A stretch of DNA of 64,000 nt from Brachypodium distachyon (lineage: Eukaryota; Streptophyta; Magnoliopsida; Poales; Poaceae): contig NC_016133.3 of assembly GCF_000005505.3 (NCBI RefSeq), positions 37,351,237 through 37,415,236 of the forward strand. The letters are read 5' to 3'. The notes beneath the pieces were generated by a model. That model saw only the letters and a program-made list of their open reading frames with translations, did no database searches and was not told where the DNA came from. The position numbers and the translations under genes are program-made. Shown here piece by piece: positions 44,300-57,315 of this stretch (positions are counted from its first letter, which is position 1; every line of letters begins with the position of its first letter).

Positions 44300-47200
44300 A
44301 ACGAGTATGGTTTTGGTATTATCCCATATCTTAGATTATTTGGAAATGATTGGATGGTGTATAGATAATAACTCAACCCAATTGCTTGAAAGTGCTCATG
44401 CACTTTTCGTGCTCGTCGCGTGCGCACGGTTCCGCTCCGCTCGTTTTCTCCTGGTGGCATGCAGTTGTCCGATGGATTTAGGACAAAAGTCAATCTGGTC
44501 CAGCCTCCACGTCACCTCGTGGTGGCCCCACCCGTCCCTGCGTTTCCCCTTCCTCATTTCTCCCCAAATCTCTCCGCCTCCGTCATCTTCTATTCTCTCC
44601 GGCAATTTTTCTCTGTGTGCTGTGGGTCTCGGCGGGGCGGTTTGACGGAGAACGGATAATAGGGGCGTGAGGGGGCATGGAGCGTGGTCGACGAGGAGCC
44701 CCAATTCGTTGTGTCTATTTCTCGCCGCGCCGTCGAGCACCCCACAGCTAGCCGCAGAGGATTTGCTGGTGGTTGGCGAGGCCGGGGGCATCTACATGCA
44801 TGTCGGGGGCAGTGTTCGCGGTTAGGGATCTGCTGGTGATTCGAGCGCGGCCTTCTGGGTGAGGTGGTGCGGGCTGCACCAAGCCGATTCGAGGGTTGAA
44901 TCTGGCGTGGCGCAACGAGTCCGACAGCGCATCGAGCACAACGGGATGCATCTACTGCTGCGTCGAATTATCACGGTCAGATCCTCTTATATCCTTCCCA
45001 AAACCGTCCCAATCTTAGCTATTTTTCTGGCAATTTCCTCTTGATTTTTCGGGCTCTAGGTTTATTACCCAGCAGAGAGGGGATAAAGCTAAACTCTGGT
45101 GAGTTCGTGGGGCAGGGGGATCTGCATGTTTAAGGGGAGGTCGAGGGGCGTGTCCGGGTGTGTTTATGAGAAGAGATATGGGAGTTTGAGTGCCGTATCG
45201 AGCTTGATGGGGCGGATCGAAGCAGCGTGTGGCAAATTTTTAGCATGTTTTACCTAGCAAACTTTAGGTCGTGTTTAGGTCGCTCCCGTGCAAATCTTGT
45301 GGTGCTCGGGCCACCATTTTTGTACCTGTTAGGTTGGATCTAGACAGGGCAATTTTTGCTTTTTGATCTCTCACACTAGTTGATTTGTTGCGGGAAGGGG
45401 TGCAGATTAGACTGGTTGATTCCGATCCCTCGTAGTAGTTGCTTTTTTGTTGCTGTTCTGCCGTTTTAGGGCCAGATTCTGGGGCTAATCACGTTCCCAT
45501 TTCAGTGCTATGACACATAGTTGGCTATTTCAATAACCCCCTCCCTAACGCACATGAAAGGTTTTGTTGTTGTTCTGAAACCATGTGGCAATCCCAATGT
45601 TCAATGTGATTTTTAAAGGCACGTCCTAATCTTTGTTCCAATATATAGCTGCGCGCTTTCCCAAGTGTGTTCATGCTTGTTTGTTGTGCCCTTGTTGTAT
45701 ATGGCTGTGGACCTAGTAAACGGGGAGGAGGGGATGCATATAGCTGTGTCGATGCAACAGGTATGACTAAATCACAACTGTGTGTAAATCTTCTACTCGA
45801 ACCGCCAAGTTTTTTTATGAACCATTTTGTTGTGTTTAGCATCTTCTTACAGCAGTAATTCCATGTCGTGCAAACATGTGTTAATTTAGGGAGGGGCCGC
45901 GCTCACGCATTTGGTCATGTTTTTCAGTGGATATCATGAATTCAAACGAGGACGAAGATTTACTTCCTCGACGCAGTAGGTGAAAATCACAACGGGTCCA
46001 AATTCAGCTAGCTGAAAATGCACTAGTAGGTGCTTCAAGGGTTGTTGACAACATGTTGTAGGTTTGGTTTTTGCACCCTCCCCTAAACTTGCTTTTTTAA
46101 AGCCCACCGTTGCTAATCATCGTTTTTTCGGTTTTTTGCACTGTTTTGTTGTGCGCAGGGCCCCGAGAATACTGAAATCGAACATAGACGGCCCAGAGGC
46201 ACTGGGGCATGAGGTGATCTCCCCGCTCCCGTTCTCTTGACCCAATGCATGTATGCACTGGTTTTCCAGTATACTCGCTTACACATCACCCTATAGTTGC
46301 TTCTGTTTGGCAGTAAACTCATGATATAGTTGCATGCCTTATCTACTGTAGTTCCTTTGTTTTCTTTAAATGCAACTTTTGGTTAGTTTTTAGAACCTTT
46401 TCTTAGTTAGTTACTTATCTAATATGTCTAGATTTATTTTGTCCCTTTTTCTTTGTCGATATACTTGCTCACCTCCACGCCTGAAGTCGCTTTTTTTTAG
46501 CTTAGCTATTTAGTTGCCGGCACTGGAAACTATAGTTGCTTCTTTTAATATAGCTGGCAGTAAGCTAATATACTTGTTTGCCTTAGTTACTGTAGTTACT
46601 TTTTTAAATGCAACTTTATTTTTGGTGGTGCTACGGGCCGCGTGAAGGTGATTCGTGGGTCGAATCGAGGCACAGAGGTTCGAATCGAGCGTGTGGGGGT
46701 GAATTAGCACAACCAACGCTACTGCTGCATCGATTTTCGACGGTTAGTTCATCTTCATGGACCTCCACACATCTTCCCCCAAAAATGCCTGGATCTAAGC
46801 AAGGTTTGGACCATTTTTATGTAGATTTTTAGGATGGGAGGGTTGATTCTCTCTGTTGAGTTGAAGGGTTTGTTCGTGCAGATTTACTGTGCGATTTTAA
46901 TATGATTTGTGATGTGATTCCTAATGGTTTTTGCCTGTAAAATAAGAATCGGAGTGCACGTTAGGTTTTCTTAGGAGGAACCAACATTTTTTGTATTGCA
47001 TTTTAGAGAAGGTAACTTTCTGCCTAAAATTTGCTTCCTGTACCACTAGTTTAAAATTAGTTGCCCAATTAGTTGCTTCTTATGAGAGACCCACCATTTT
47101 TTAAGTAAAATTTGCATTCACCTAGCCAATTTTTAATTAAAATTGCCACACATAGAGAAGGTTTCTGCTTTTTAGAGCAAATGCCACACATTTCTCTTGG

Positions 47201-49100
47201 TCTTAACATTTTTTTTGTGGTGTGGGGGGACAAATGTGTGTTAGCAGAGTATTTTGTTTCTTGTGTTTTGTAGATGGTATAGGGCATGTTTTATATTATG
47301 GACCTAGTAACCTCCAGGAATAGCAAGCATGTATGCCGTATTTTTAGGAAACTGCAGCTGTTTTTTTTAGAAAAACAGGTGCTATAATTTTCCTCTATTT
47401 TTAATAGATCTTCTAGTGGAACCGCAAACCATATGTTTCTTTAGTTTTCATTAAGGCACTCGTTCGAGGTGCATGTCAGCTATGTGTTGTTAGCTACTAG
47501 TTTTGTGGATGTTATAGATGTTGCCTACATGTTGTAGGTCGGGATTTTAGGCAAGTTTCGAGCCACTGTCATTGCCTAGCCTCTTTTAGATGTTGCTTGC
47601 CTAGATATTGTAGTTATGGATTTTTTTAAGCAAGTTTTGAGCTACTGTTATTAATAATCTGTCCTTTAATAATGGAGTTTACTTTCTGACTTTCGTCGAA
47701 TCTTGCATGGCTGATTAGGCAAACTTCAGCAAGGAGTCGCTTCAAAATGCTTAGGTGTGTTAATTATAAGTTGCTTCAGTCTCTTTGAGCAACTTTTCCA
47801 ACTTCACTCGCATTTTGTATGACTGAAGGCACACTCAAGGAGTCGCTTCAAAATGCTCGGTGTGTTAATTATAAGTTGTTTTAGTCTTTTTGAGCAACTT
47901 TTTCAACTTCACTCGCATTTTGCATGATTGAAGAGAAACTTTGGCAAGGAGTCGCTTCAAGAGGTAATACTTGCTTACATTCTCTGAAGAGGTAATACTT
48001 GCTTAGATTAGGAGTTGCAATACGAGCAGGCATTTTCTGAAGCAAGGAGTCACGTGATTTAAGCATTCAATTTCGCCTTTTCAATTAACATCACTGTTTA
48101 GGGGCAGAACATGGCGCTTTCACAAGTTGATGGACTAATCAACTATTTTTTGAGTAAAAATTGCATCCTTAGCAAAGTTTTGAAGTAGAAGTTGCTACAC
48201 CATTTACCCTTTTTTGCTTTATCATATAGTTTCTTTATGACCTGTCAACATTGACTAGAAAATTGTACTAGAGAGTCAAACTTCGACTAGAAATTGCTTT
48301 ATCAAATTTTGAACGGACATTTTTGGTGGAAAAAGTGCTTTAGCTTGTTTTGTACCGAGGTAGAAGTGCTGATGTTACTACCACAATTGAACATTTTTGC
48401 CTTTTTTTTTTCTTCTGTTTTGCAAATCACAACTCATAATTTGCCCTGATTTACAGGTTGTCTTCGGCGGGCTTTGTGTACAGTGCAGGTGATAGTTTTT
48501 AGAAAAATCAAGAAATAAGAACATGTACACAGGAGCAGATGATGGGGATCAGATGCAGGGGAGCAACATCTAAAATGCAGCAAGCAACCATATGGCTGCA
48601 GTATGTCTTGTGTGTTTTGGGGAACAGCAAAACAACTTATGTAGGACAACATGGATGATAGGTTTGCTTAATGGATGGCTGTCTATAGGGGATTATGTGA
48701 GAAGAGGGCTCAACTAAAGTGTTTTGTACGAGTAGTTGCTTTTGTGTGTGCGCGCATCAAATAACCCTGTGTGTATTTGCTTGTGCTTTTGCTTTTGTAA
48801 AATTTGCCTGGAGCATGACCATCCTCCTGGCTCAGTTTTCAATTTTGGGGTTAGGGATATGAATCCATGCAAATTTGTGTCCTGGCAAAAGAACAGACTC
48901 CTAAACAACTTGTTATACGAAGACCTTTACCTGCCATTTGCCTTTTGTTTTTTGCTTTTTATCATATAGTTGCTCGCATTAGGAGCAACTTTCTTCCGCA
49001 TTGGGCACAACGCAACAGCAGGGGGAGTGTGGTTGGGTGGTTTTGGCGACGGGGAACAAAATTTTCTTTATTAGGAAAGGGGGACAAAAACTTTCCTTTT
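44300..49100. repeat. Repeat-rich block without recognisable gene
   Basis: The left edge (44380-45000) is GC-rich with promoter-like composition. The rest is T-rich with many copies of AGTTGC (for example near 46301, 46534, 47069, 47771, 48190, 48734 and 48970) and of its complement GCAACT (46372, 46611, 47793, 47899 and 48982). Diverged direct repeats include 44860-44990 against 46624-46745 (GTGGTGC-GGC, GATTCG-GGTTGAATC, GCATC-A...GTCGAATTATCACGG) and 46296-46385 against 46530-46625. No open frame over 131 codons occurs. This may be a decayed transposon, possibly of CACTA or Mutator type with subterminal repeats, or a pseudogenised transcript region. Confidence 0.5.
47731..47970. repeat. 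Tandem repeat of about 106-109 bp, two and a part units
   Basis: AAGGAGTCGCTTCAAAATGC starts units at 47731 and 47837, and a partial unit begins at 47946. The first two share TGTTAATTATAAGTTG, GAGCAACTTTT and CAACTTCACTCGCATTTTG. Confidence 0.85.
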
Positions 49101-50352
49101 TAGGGTGTGCACCCTTGGCAAGCTATAAGTGCACGTGCACCTGCTAACAGCGTCCATAACTCAAATAGTTGCTGGATAGCTATCACATGTCTTGGTTTTG
49201 CTCAAACTAAAGCCTAAGCCCAAGTAATTGGGTTCCTTGGATGCAACCAACCCACTCAGGCTAAATCCTAAATTTGGTAACAGGTGCTCGCAATTATCTG
49301 GATTTATTCTACAATTCAACGAATGTTGTTATCTCAATGGTAGGTGACATACCATCAACAACGAGGCACACCCGTGTGTATAAAAAAACATGGTTGAGCC
49401 CAAAATATCATATGTTGACCTTATTCAACAAGGATCCAAGATCCAACATGTTTAGTGGCTTAAATCTAGATTGCTAATAAGAGAAAATATATATTGTAAG
49501 TGATATTCTAACTTCCGATTTTGTTGCTGTCATGATACAATCGGTATTCAATAAATGTCTACACTTTTGTACTTTTATGGGACGTTCGATTAAGTATTCG
49601 CTACCATACCATATTAGATGGGTATTCATCTGTACTTGTGACTGACATGATCCAGCCCCGTATTTGTATATGGACACTATCCGTTCCGAATCAGAAAATA
49701 TAAAACATACAGTTTAGACAATATCTGACAGTATATGTTCCGATTTCACTTCTAGCGTGACGCTTGTACGTACGTGCCTGTTTTTTTAATGTAAAAAAGC
49801 ATTTTCCGCGCTCGAAAAATATTTAGTGCTACAAAAATGTAAACGTTTTTGTAAAGCAAAATTCTATATTTCTTTCTATGAATATTTACACATACAAAAT
49901 GCATGATACATGTGCAAATTTTATTTTTGAAATGGGTTACATTAAGTGTAATAAAGACTAAAACTCAATAGAAAAGTTAATAGGCGTACTATTTTTACCT
50001 GACCGATGAAACGTAACCTTCTCCCTTTTGCTGAGATTTTTGCTCTTATCCCAACAAATACCATACCCAAATTAAACCAGACAGAACTAATTATAGAACT
50101 TCATTGTTGCACACAACCACAAGTATAAAACTTGATTAATCCAAGCAAGCATTTTAATTTCACAGTTCGCTTGTTTCGATCTTTGTTACACTTATATCGA
50201 CCTGATCATCTGAAAACAGCAAGAGTTAATCGTTTGTCTTGGCAAAAGATCGAAGGTGGCCTCCTTTTGCTCTGCTCCTCAGTATCTTGAGTATTGCTTA
50301 TTGAATTCATATCGAAGTCTAATTTTGTCAAATTGCGCCCTGCTCTCCCAAA
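49100..50352. other. Intergenic, AT-rich
   Basis: No gene recognised. The right part (from about 50200) may contain leader exons of the small plus-strand gene at 50353. Confidence 0.4.
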
Positions 50353-50769
50353 ATGCAGATGGAAGCTGCAGATGTAACCCATCCGAAGGGAGAGAAGAAG
50401 GTAATCATCTACAACTTGCAGAAAAGCTAACAGAAGGAAAATTGTAAGCTACTGCAGTTCAATCAACAATAATGCATGTTAGAGAAATAGAAAACCTGTT
50501 GAATATAAGCATGCTTATAGAAGGAACATGCCGAAGAGGCCAAACCGGCGAAGGACAAGAAGGACAAGAAGGAGAATAAAGAAAAGAGCAAGGAAAAGAA
50601 GGAGAAAGTCGGGGAGGCGACTGACACGACCAAGCTTAGAGCGAAGCTAGAGAAGATTGATGCGAAGATCGACGACCTGAAGGCGAAGAAGCAGGAGATC
50701 GTGGCTAGACTCCTCGAGCTGGAGGGTGATGGCACAAATGCAGCAGCAGCAGCACCTGCGAGCGGATGA
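50353..50769 (+). CDS. Small lysine-rich coiled-coil protein, unknown function
   Basis: Two exons, 50353-50400 and 50521-50769, encode 98 aa. The donor is GAGAAGAAG|GTAATC and the acceptor CTTATAG|AAGGAA; use of the next AG would drop one lysine. The protein starts MQMEAADVTHPKGEKK and continues with a Lys/Glu-rich run (KPAKDKKDKKENKEK). A short amphipathic helix with heptad-like spacing follows (TKLRAKLEKIDAKIDDLKAK, then QEIVARLLELEG), and an Ala-rich end APASG. The composition is strongly biased but the helix is well formed and the exon junction preserves the frame, which supports a real gene. An overlapping 107-codon frame on the opposite strand is its shadow. Start is uncertain: the CAG in ATGCAGATG could be an acceptor, with upstream leader exons. 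Confidence 0.6.
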
Positions 50770-51833
50770 GGTTTCAAGAAGTTCATAAATTGAGAAGGTG
50801 AAACAATTTGAAGGCAATGCAGCTGGTGACATTTCTACAAGTTGGTGCAAGAATTTGGTTTTTGCGCTGTTAGTCTGTTAATGCGACAGTTCATGTACAC
50901 TGATCTGTCTTTCTGGTAAATATGTATGTGTAATGTGTGCAAGACAGCCCTAAATGGACAACAGATCATGGGATTGCTTGGATGACGGTATTTCTCTGAG
51001 TGCTATTCTACTAGGCAGTTGTGGTACTTCGATGAAATTTAAACCAATATTTAGTGCACAAAACTTTTTTATTGTTCAACTATCAACTGTTCGAGTTCAA
51101 TCTGGTATGTTGTTTGGAAGAATATTGTAATCTGCACATTAACGAGCAGAATCAGAAATTAAGCTTGTTTTATAGAAATTTTATACAGAGAAGAATCAGA
51201 ATCAGACTGTCCCTCAAGTTGATTCAACAGAATTTTATAGATACTTCACAAGTCAGGGAACAGTCGTGCAGTCCAAGCAAAAGTACAGAATTTGGAAAGT
51301 CTGATTTCATAGGAACTGCTAAAAAAATCATTCCAATTTAGTTCACATAATCGGTCAGCAAATACAGATGCCCAAAGAACTTTTTATCAAGCAAAAAGAT
51401 GCAGCGCCATTAGTCCTAAGATGGCGCAGCTTCAAAGCAACAGAATTTTATACAGTAGTTAACAAATGAATGTTTCGATTCCTCCAAAATACATAAGTTC
51501 CATAGAGAATAGCATGAACAGTCTAGCATAATAGCCTGAAGATTATAAATATAATATATAAGATGTTTCTCCTCGGTCTCACTTCTATGCAACTGGCAAA
51601 CATGACCATTACACAACGTAGTATTATTTTTACAGAAACTAGTGATGCAACAATGGAAGTCTATAAACATTCATCTAGGGATAACCTCACTTAGTAGAAG
51701 AATAAGATATACTGTGCCACTCACAAAATAATAGTATTGTTTCCTTAAGTTTCATCTCACAAAATATTTAGCTATGAGGATATTGTTGTGGACTGCGGAC
51801 TTCTTGTGAAATGAACACCATTTTCCGGCAATT
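50770..51833. other. Convergent 3' regions
   Basis: 3' UTR of the plus-strand small gene (to about 51000) and of the minus-strand HIR gene (from about 51400). AT-rich with no further gene visible. Confidence 0.45.
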
Positions 51834-54122
51834 TTAACCCATCTTGGCCTGGAGCTGACCATCTCTTATCTGTGAAGCGATATCTTTGACAGCACCTGGC
51901 CCGTGAGGGATGAAGACTGCCGAGGTTTTGGACGTGGCCCCGATATCCTTCATAGTGTCAAAATATTGGGTCACCAAGACCATGTCCATGACATCCTTGG
52001 AAGAAGTCCCAGGCACATTCTCAGAGAAGGCAAGAACGCTGTCTCTCAGCCCATCAACTATAGCCTGGCGCTGCCTTGCGATACCCAGACCAGCCAGGTA
52101 CTTGGACTCAGCATCTCCTTCGGCTCTCTTGATCTGAAGTATCTTCTCCGCTTCAGCTTTTTCAGTGGCCGCCAACCTCATTCTAGCAGCTGTTTTACAA
52201 ATCACGAGAACAGCTAAATGTTATTGTCCAACATATCTGATAATATGTGCTAAAAGGCTGCAATGCTGTATATGTGTAAAACCCATAGTTTCCAAAGAGA
52301 AAATCATCCAATCAAACAGCACAATCTTGGAAAAAGTTAACTGAATTTGTTTTTGACTATTAGTTGACCAGAACAATTTGTTCCATGTAACCACGTAAGC
52401 CTTCAAGAAGTTCAAAACACAATATGCACATCTGAAATAACCCGCTCATTTCCAAATTCAAGCAAGACGATGGAAACCTATATGTCAAAGAAAATGTAAA
52501 ACAATTCTGCCAATTGTTATGAAAAATCAGTTTCGTGCAGGCTTCATGAACATAACTCTAAGAGTAAGTTTCCTGCGAGGCTGTAACTACAAATACTTGG
52601 TATAACTAGCAGAATTCAACACTTCTTCATTTACATTTCCAGGGACACATACTTGAGCCGTTGAGCATATTGTTTTGATTACAAACCACATCCATTGAAT
52701 CCCGATAAATGCAATGAAGTATGACATGTCGGACCTACTTGTCGACATTTAGAACCCAAATATCATAAGATAAAATATGTGTAGTTCTATAGAATTTTAG
52801 TTTTCAGACAAATGGGTCTAACTTTTTCTAATATAGCAGGAATATGCTTTATTGAATCGCTCTGGCAATACGTGTAACTTTGTGAAAATTAATTTAACTT
52901 TAAGTAGTGACATCTTTTCAACAGCAGGAAGCTACAGCACTCAAGGTCTCAAGACCATGCCACTGATTCACCTCTCCTTTCTAAACTAAAAAAGAACTAT
53001 CGTAGTTTCTTGGAATGCCTAGCATTGCACCAGATCTGAAGTGTAAACACATGACAGTTGCGCTAATGCTTCTAAAAAAACTCGCACGCAGTTGATATGT
53101 TAGCCAAGAATAAAAAAAGTGGAACTTGAACTTGCCTGCGTTGATCTCATTCATGGCTCTCTTCACATGTTCATCTGGCTCAATATCAACTATCAAAGTT
53201 TGCACAATCTCATACCCATATGCTGACATTGCCTGCACAAATGGATAAATTAAATTAGCAAAAACTCCAACAGCATATACTACAGAAGACCAAGACATAA
53301 TGAACAAAAAACCTTTTCAAGTTCATCCTCAACAGCCTTTGCGATTTCATTCTTCTGCTCAAATACATCATCCAAGTTCATCTTTGGAACACTAGCCCTG
53401 ATCACTGAACATCATGGATATAGCTCTATTAGCATAAAATGAAAAAAAAGAGAAGAATAGACATAAAACTAGCAATCTTCATGTAAATACATAATAGAGT
53501 GAGAGAACAAAGCAGGATGCACAATGAGCGAAGTTTGTCCATGCTTGAATTGCATTGCAGTTCAAAACATACAGCAATCTTACCATCGAAGACATAGGAC
53601 TGGATTTGCTCCCTGGTATTGCTAAGCCTGTAGAAGGCATCAGATGCCTTGTCAGCAAGAGCACGGTACTGTACAGATGCCACAACGTTGACAAAGACAT
53701 TATCCTGCAGATTACAACATGATATCCATCATCAGAGAGCTAGTCAAGATAAATACAGTCTTTTGCGTTTGAATTAGAGCTATCCTATTCCAATGAGAAA
53801 ATATAGATATTGTCTACAGTCTACACATATACTCAGTGGGGGACACAAATGCACAATGAACAATATTAGGGAAACACAGCACCCCCAGGAAAGTACAAAA
53901 ACAAAGAATTAAGATAAAATAAATAGGGTTAACCTTAGTTTTTGTTTCACATCGGACATCAAGCTGCTGCACACGCAGCGAAAGATATCCAGCAATCTGC
54001 TTTCCAAAGCACCATGGCAAGCAGTGGCATCCAGGTTCCAGGATCGCATCAAACTTTCCAAAAGATTCCTTGATGGCTACTGTCGATTGATCAATTTGTA
54101 CCAAACCAAGCACCTGACCCAT
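51834..54122 (-). CDS. HIR1: Hypersensitive-induced response protein (SPFH/band 7/prohibitin family)
   Basis: Five exons on the minus strand: 54122-53934, 53704-53584, 53404-53313, 53232-53136 and 52189-51834, giving 284 aa, the usual HIR length. The start [11 protein letters not shown] has Gly2, the expected N-myristoylation site. The SPFH/PHB domain fills roughly residues 5-190 ([59 protein letters not shown]). An Ala/Glu/Lys-rich helix follows ([21 protein letters not shown]), and the C terminus has [13 protein letters not shown] and [23 protein letters not shown] proteins oligomerise on plasma-membrane microdomains, associate with NLR or LRR proteins in rice and Arabidopsis, and promote hypersensitive cell death. 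Intron 4 uses a GC donor (GCAG|GCAAGT); extending to the next GT would bring in a stop. Intact. Confidence 0.96.
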
Positions 54123-55700
54123 GGCTTATCTACAATGAAAGAAAAGGTGAATTACATGGTATCATATGCTGAAGAACAGCACTACCATTTAAATGTCCTT
54201 TTTTACACAATATTGGCTTATTACCATACTAGGTGTGAGTTCTCTATCAGAGATCATGCTTTTTCAAGATCATAGCACAATAAAAACATGTCAAACAACA
54301 AATAATAGCATCACAAAACTAGACTCTTAATAAATATAATAGCATAGTGGATCTAAAATTAATAGCCATGACTAATTGACCATCCACAATGAGAAATGGA
54401 TGCTCAATTGCATAAGTCGGATAATGCTTCCTGGCCAATTGCAATATCTAGACCGCTTATGGCAAGAAGGCAGCATTGCAACAATATGAAGATTATCTTA
54501 GAACGGCTTGTCATTACGCTGCCAAAACTCAATAACCCATGCTGGATAACCAAGTCCTGAAAGGGGAAGGGGATCCCTAAATCGTACTGTGCTACCCACA
54601 GGAAGAAGGAAGAACATCCAGTATAAACAAGATGCACTTATGAACTTGAGAGATGGAAAGAATAAGGAAGAAGCATATACTTGTCGATCAGCTTAGTGCG
54701 GAGCAGAAAGGCAAGGTTTCTTGGCTTCAGGCTGTTCTTTGGCACAATACAATGTACACCAGAGATGCATATATAGTGGAAATAAAGATAATGCTAATCC
54801 TGAATGGGGTGGAACGCTAGCCAGCTCAGGAAGGCACTCCTGATCATTTGTCTTTGGTCAAAAGTCCAATGTTCAACCCCACTAGGCTCATCCGACAACT
54901 AATAATGAGGCTGTCGCAATCTTTAAGGGGGGCGATATACATCTAGTCCTGGACAATTAAACAAGGAAAAACCATACGACCACTTGCCCGAGTCTTATCT
55001 TGTGTATGTAGACATTGTGCAGCTGTGCTGTGCTGTGCCGTGCATGTTAATAACCAAACAATTAAGCAAGAATATAAAAACATGTAATTGACTGAAAACT
55101 AGCTGAAACTTCAAAGCCGTAGGCCGTGGCGACAGTCTGGAACAGCTACAACCGAGCTTGGCATCATGCGAGGGTCACACACCCACGCCAGAAACAAAAA
55201 ACCACTAAAATAATAACTCGAGATGCGTCGAACAAGAAACACACGTCCGTGCCCAGTCCGCGGAAACAGCAAGAGAATTGAAAGGCCGCGACCAAATTGA
55301 AAAAAACCTAATGAATCGTCGGCGCAGGACACGATGTGAGGACGAATCCAAATAACAAACTGAAATTACCACCCCAAGGAAAAGGAAAAGGAATTGCTCG
55401 ATCAAATTCGTCCAGCGCAAGGGGCCAGCTGTTACCTCGATCAAAATTGTCGCCCTCGCGGCCGCAAGGGGACGAAATTAGGGGTTTGGGCGAGATGGAA
55501 ACGAACAGGACGGCGAGAGAGAGGATGACACGGATGAGAGAAGTTGAGAACCGCGGGCTTACCTCGACGACTGACGAGCTTTGGTCGGATTTGATTTGGT
55601 TCGTGCCCTCCGTCCGGCCGTCGTTCTCCGCTCTCGGTTGGTTTCTTCCGCCTCCAAATCGAGCTGCAATTTATCGCACAGTAATTCCGCGTACTGGGGT
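54123..55700 (-). other. HIR leader exon and 5'-UTR intron
   Basis: An acceptor TTGTAG|ATAAGCC lies 7 bases above ATG 54122. A donor TCGAG|GTAAGC ends an upstream leader exon at 55563, implying an intron of about 1.4 kb (54130-55562). A second possible donor, ATCGAG|GTAACA, lies at about 55435, so alternative leaders are possible. The intron shows no other feature. Confidence 0.55.
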
Positions 55701-57177
55701 ATTTCCTTTTGCCTTCCTGTGTGCTGTTGGAGACGACTATTCTAAATCACCGTTGGAGAAGAATCTGGAAACGGACGGTCCGGATCGCGCGCCGTCGCTG
55801 CCGTGCGCGTCAGGTAAAGGCCTGCACTTGAGGTTAGCAAATGGAGCATCGTAAAGTATTCCACGTCAATTAGAAAACACAAAAAAACATGTTGTATAAT
55901 GGATTATCTCTTAGTAGAGCTGCAAGTTTGTGACTCTAAGGATACCCATTGACCCTCCTTAGTTCAACCAAATGAACTAAAATTTTAAAATGACACAATT
56001 TTTTGAAAAACTAGTTCATTTGTTTGAGCTAAGAAGAGTCAAAGGATACCCTAAGAGTCACCAAGTTGCACCCCTATCTCTTAGTGTTCTATCTTACATT
56101 AATGTTTAGATGAATAAAATTAACTATATAAATGGTTAAAGATGAAATCTAATACAATAGTAAAAAAAATTTATATTTGTCTTGTCATTCTTGCGAAGTC
56201 TCTCTAGCCAGAAGCATCAGGATGATTCATCGATCAATCCGCTCAAACCGACTTTGGTAAAGAGGAAAAATGATCACGTGCGTCGATGGCCCCGAATCAA
56301 GGCGGAGGTTCCATCACATACAACAGCGTTGCGTGGGCATGCATTTCAATCTTTCTTTTTTTGAGCTAGATAACCTACATATTATCATCATGTGAGTCGT
56401 CACAGCAAAAACTTGCCCGAAATTGCTCCGACATGACAGCGCCATTGATCGGATCAATATGGGCGGATGCGAAATGAATGGACGGATGGAGATGGATAAC
56501 GTACGTACGTATGACCCCGGACCCTACTTTTCCTCTCTGTATCTGATTGTGCGATCAGGAGCGCCGCCGGATGCCTTCGCAGAAACTTCCTCCGGCCGGG
56601 AGAGGAGGACATGCAAGGAGGAGGGGAAGCTTTCACTGGGAGAGCGAAAACGTACGGCACGCAGGAGCTTTGATTTGATTTCGCACCCTGAAGAGTAAAC
56701 GGAACCGGAAAGACGTGCGATCCACGATGATAACTGTAGGTCCGTAGCGCGCCGCGTCGCGGAACAAATCAGGTTCGGCCGGCCGCGCGCGTTCTGGCTT
56801 GTGAGAATAGAGTACTAGTACGTTGGGGTGGCGGCGTACGTGGTGCACTGGATACCGTGTATTGCGGCGGCCTGACCTGTAGACGGCGGCACACGGCAGT
56901 ACACGTAGTGCATGCAAATAATGATCGACGACCGGACGACGTACGTAGCTCTCAAATTAAAAGGCAAAATTAAAGGAAGTCAGGAGGAAATATCGGAGTT
57001 CGTACTACGTACGACGTGATTGGGACTGGATGCATGTCTATCTCGTGCACACTGCAGAGTCTTCCCACGGTCCACAAGAGCTTAGTTTCCCCGCTGCATG
57101 CGCATGCATCTCTTGCGCGGGCTATAGCATGCATCGATCGTATCCATGTTATTACTCCTTTCAAATTCAAATGGTAA

Positions 57178-57289
57178 TCCCTCCGTCCCATATCAAATGA
57201 CTATGTATTACATGTATCTATACGCATTTTAGGCATAAATACATTCATATTTGGACAAATTTGAGTCAGTTAATATGGAACTGAGAAAG
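57178..57289. mobile_element. Degenerate Stowaway MITE
   Basis: Left end CCCTCCGTCCCATATCAAAT and right end TTAATATGGAACTGAGAAAG are imperfect inverted repeats with TA flanks. The interior (ACATGTATCTATACGCATTT, CAAATTTGAGTCAG) is typical of the subfamily. Confidence 0.7.
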
Positions 57290-57315
57290 TATCATTTTAG
57301 ACTTAATTAATTTTA

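Noticed and set aside
44396..44791. 131-codon minus-strand frame in GC-rich DNA
   Set aside because: No recognisable motif and no splice context. The interval is part of the repeat-rich block.
50463..50850. Minus-strand frames of 67-107 codons
   Set aside because: They mirror the lysine-rich plus-strand gene (AAG read as CTT), giving Phe/Ser/Leu-rich shadow proteins.
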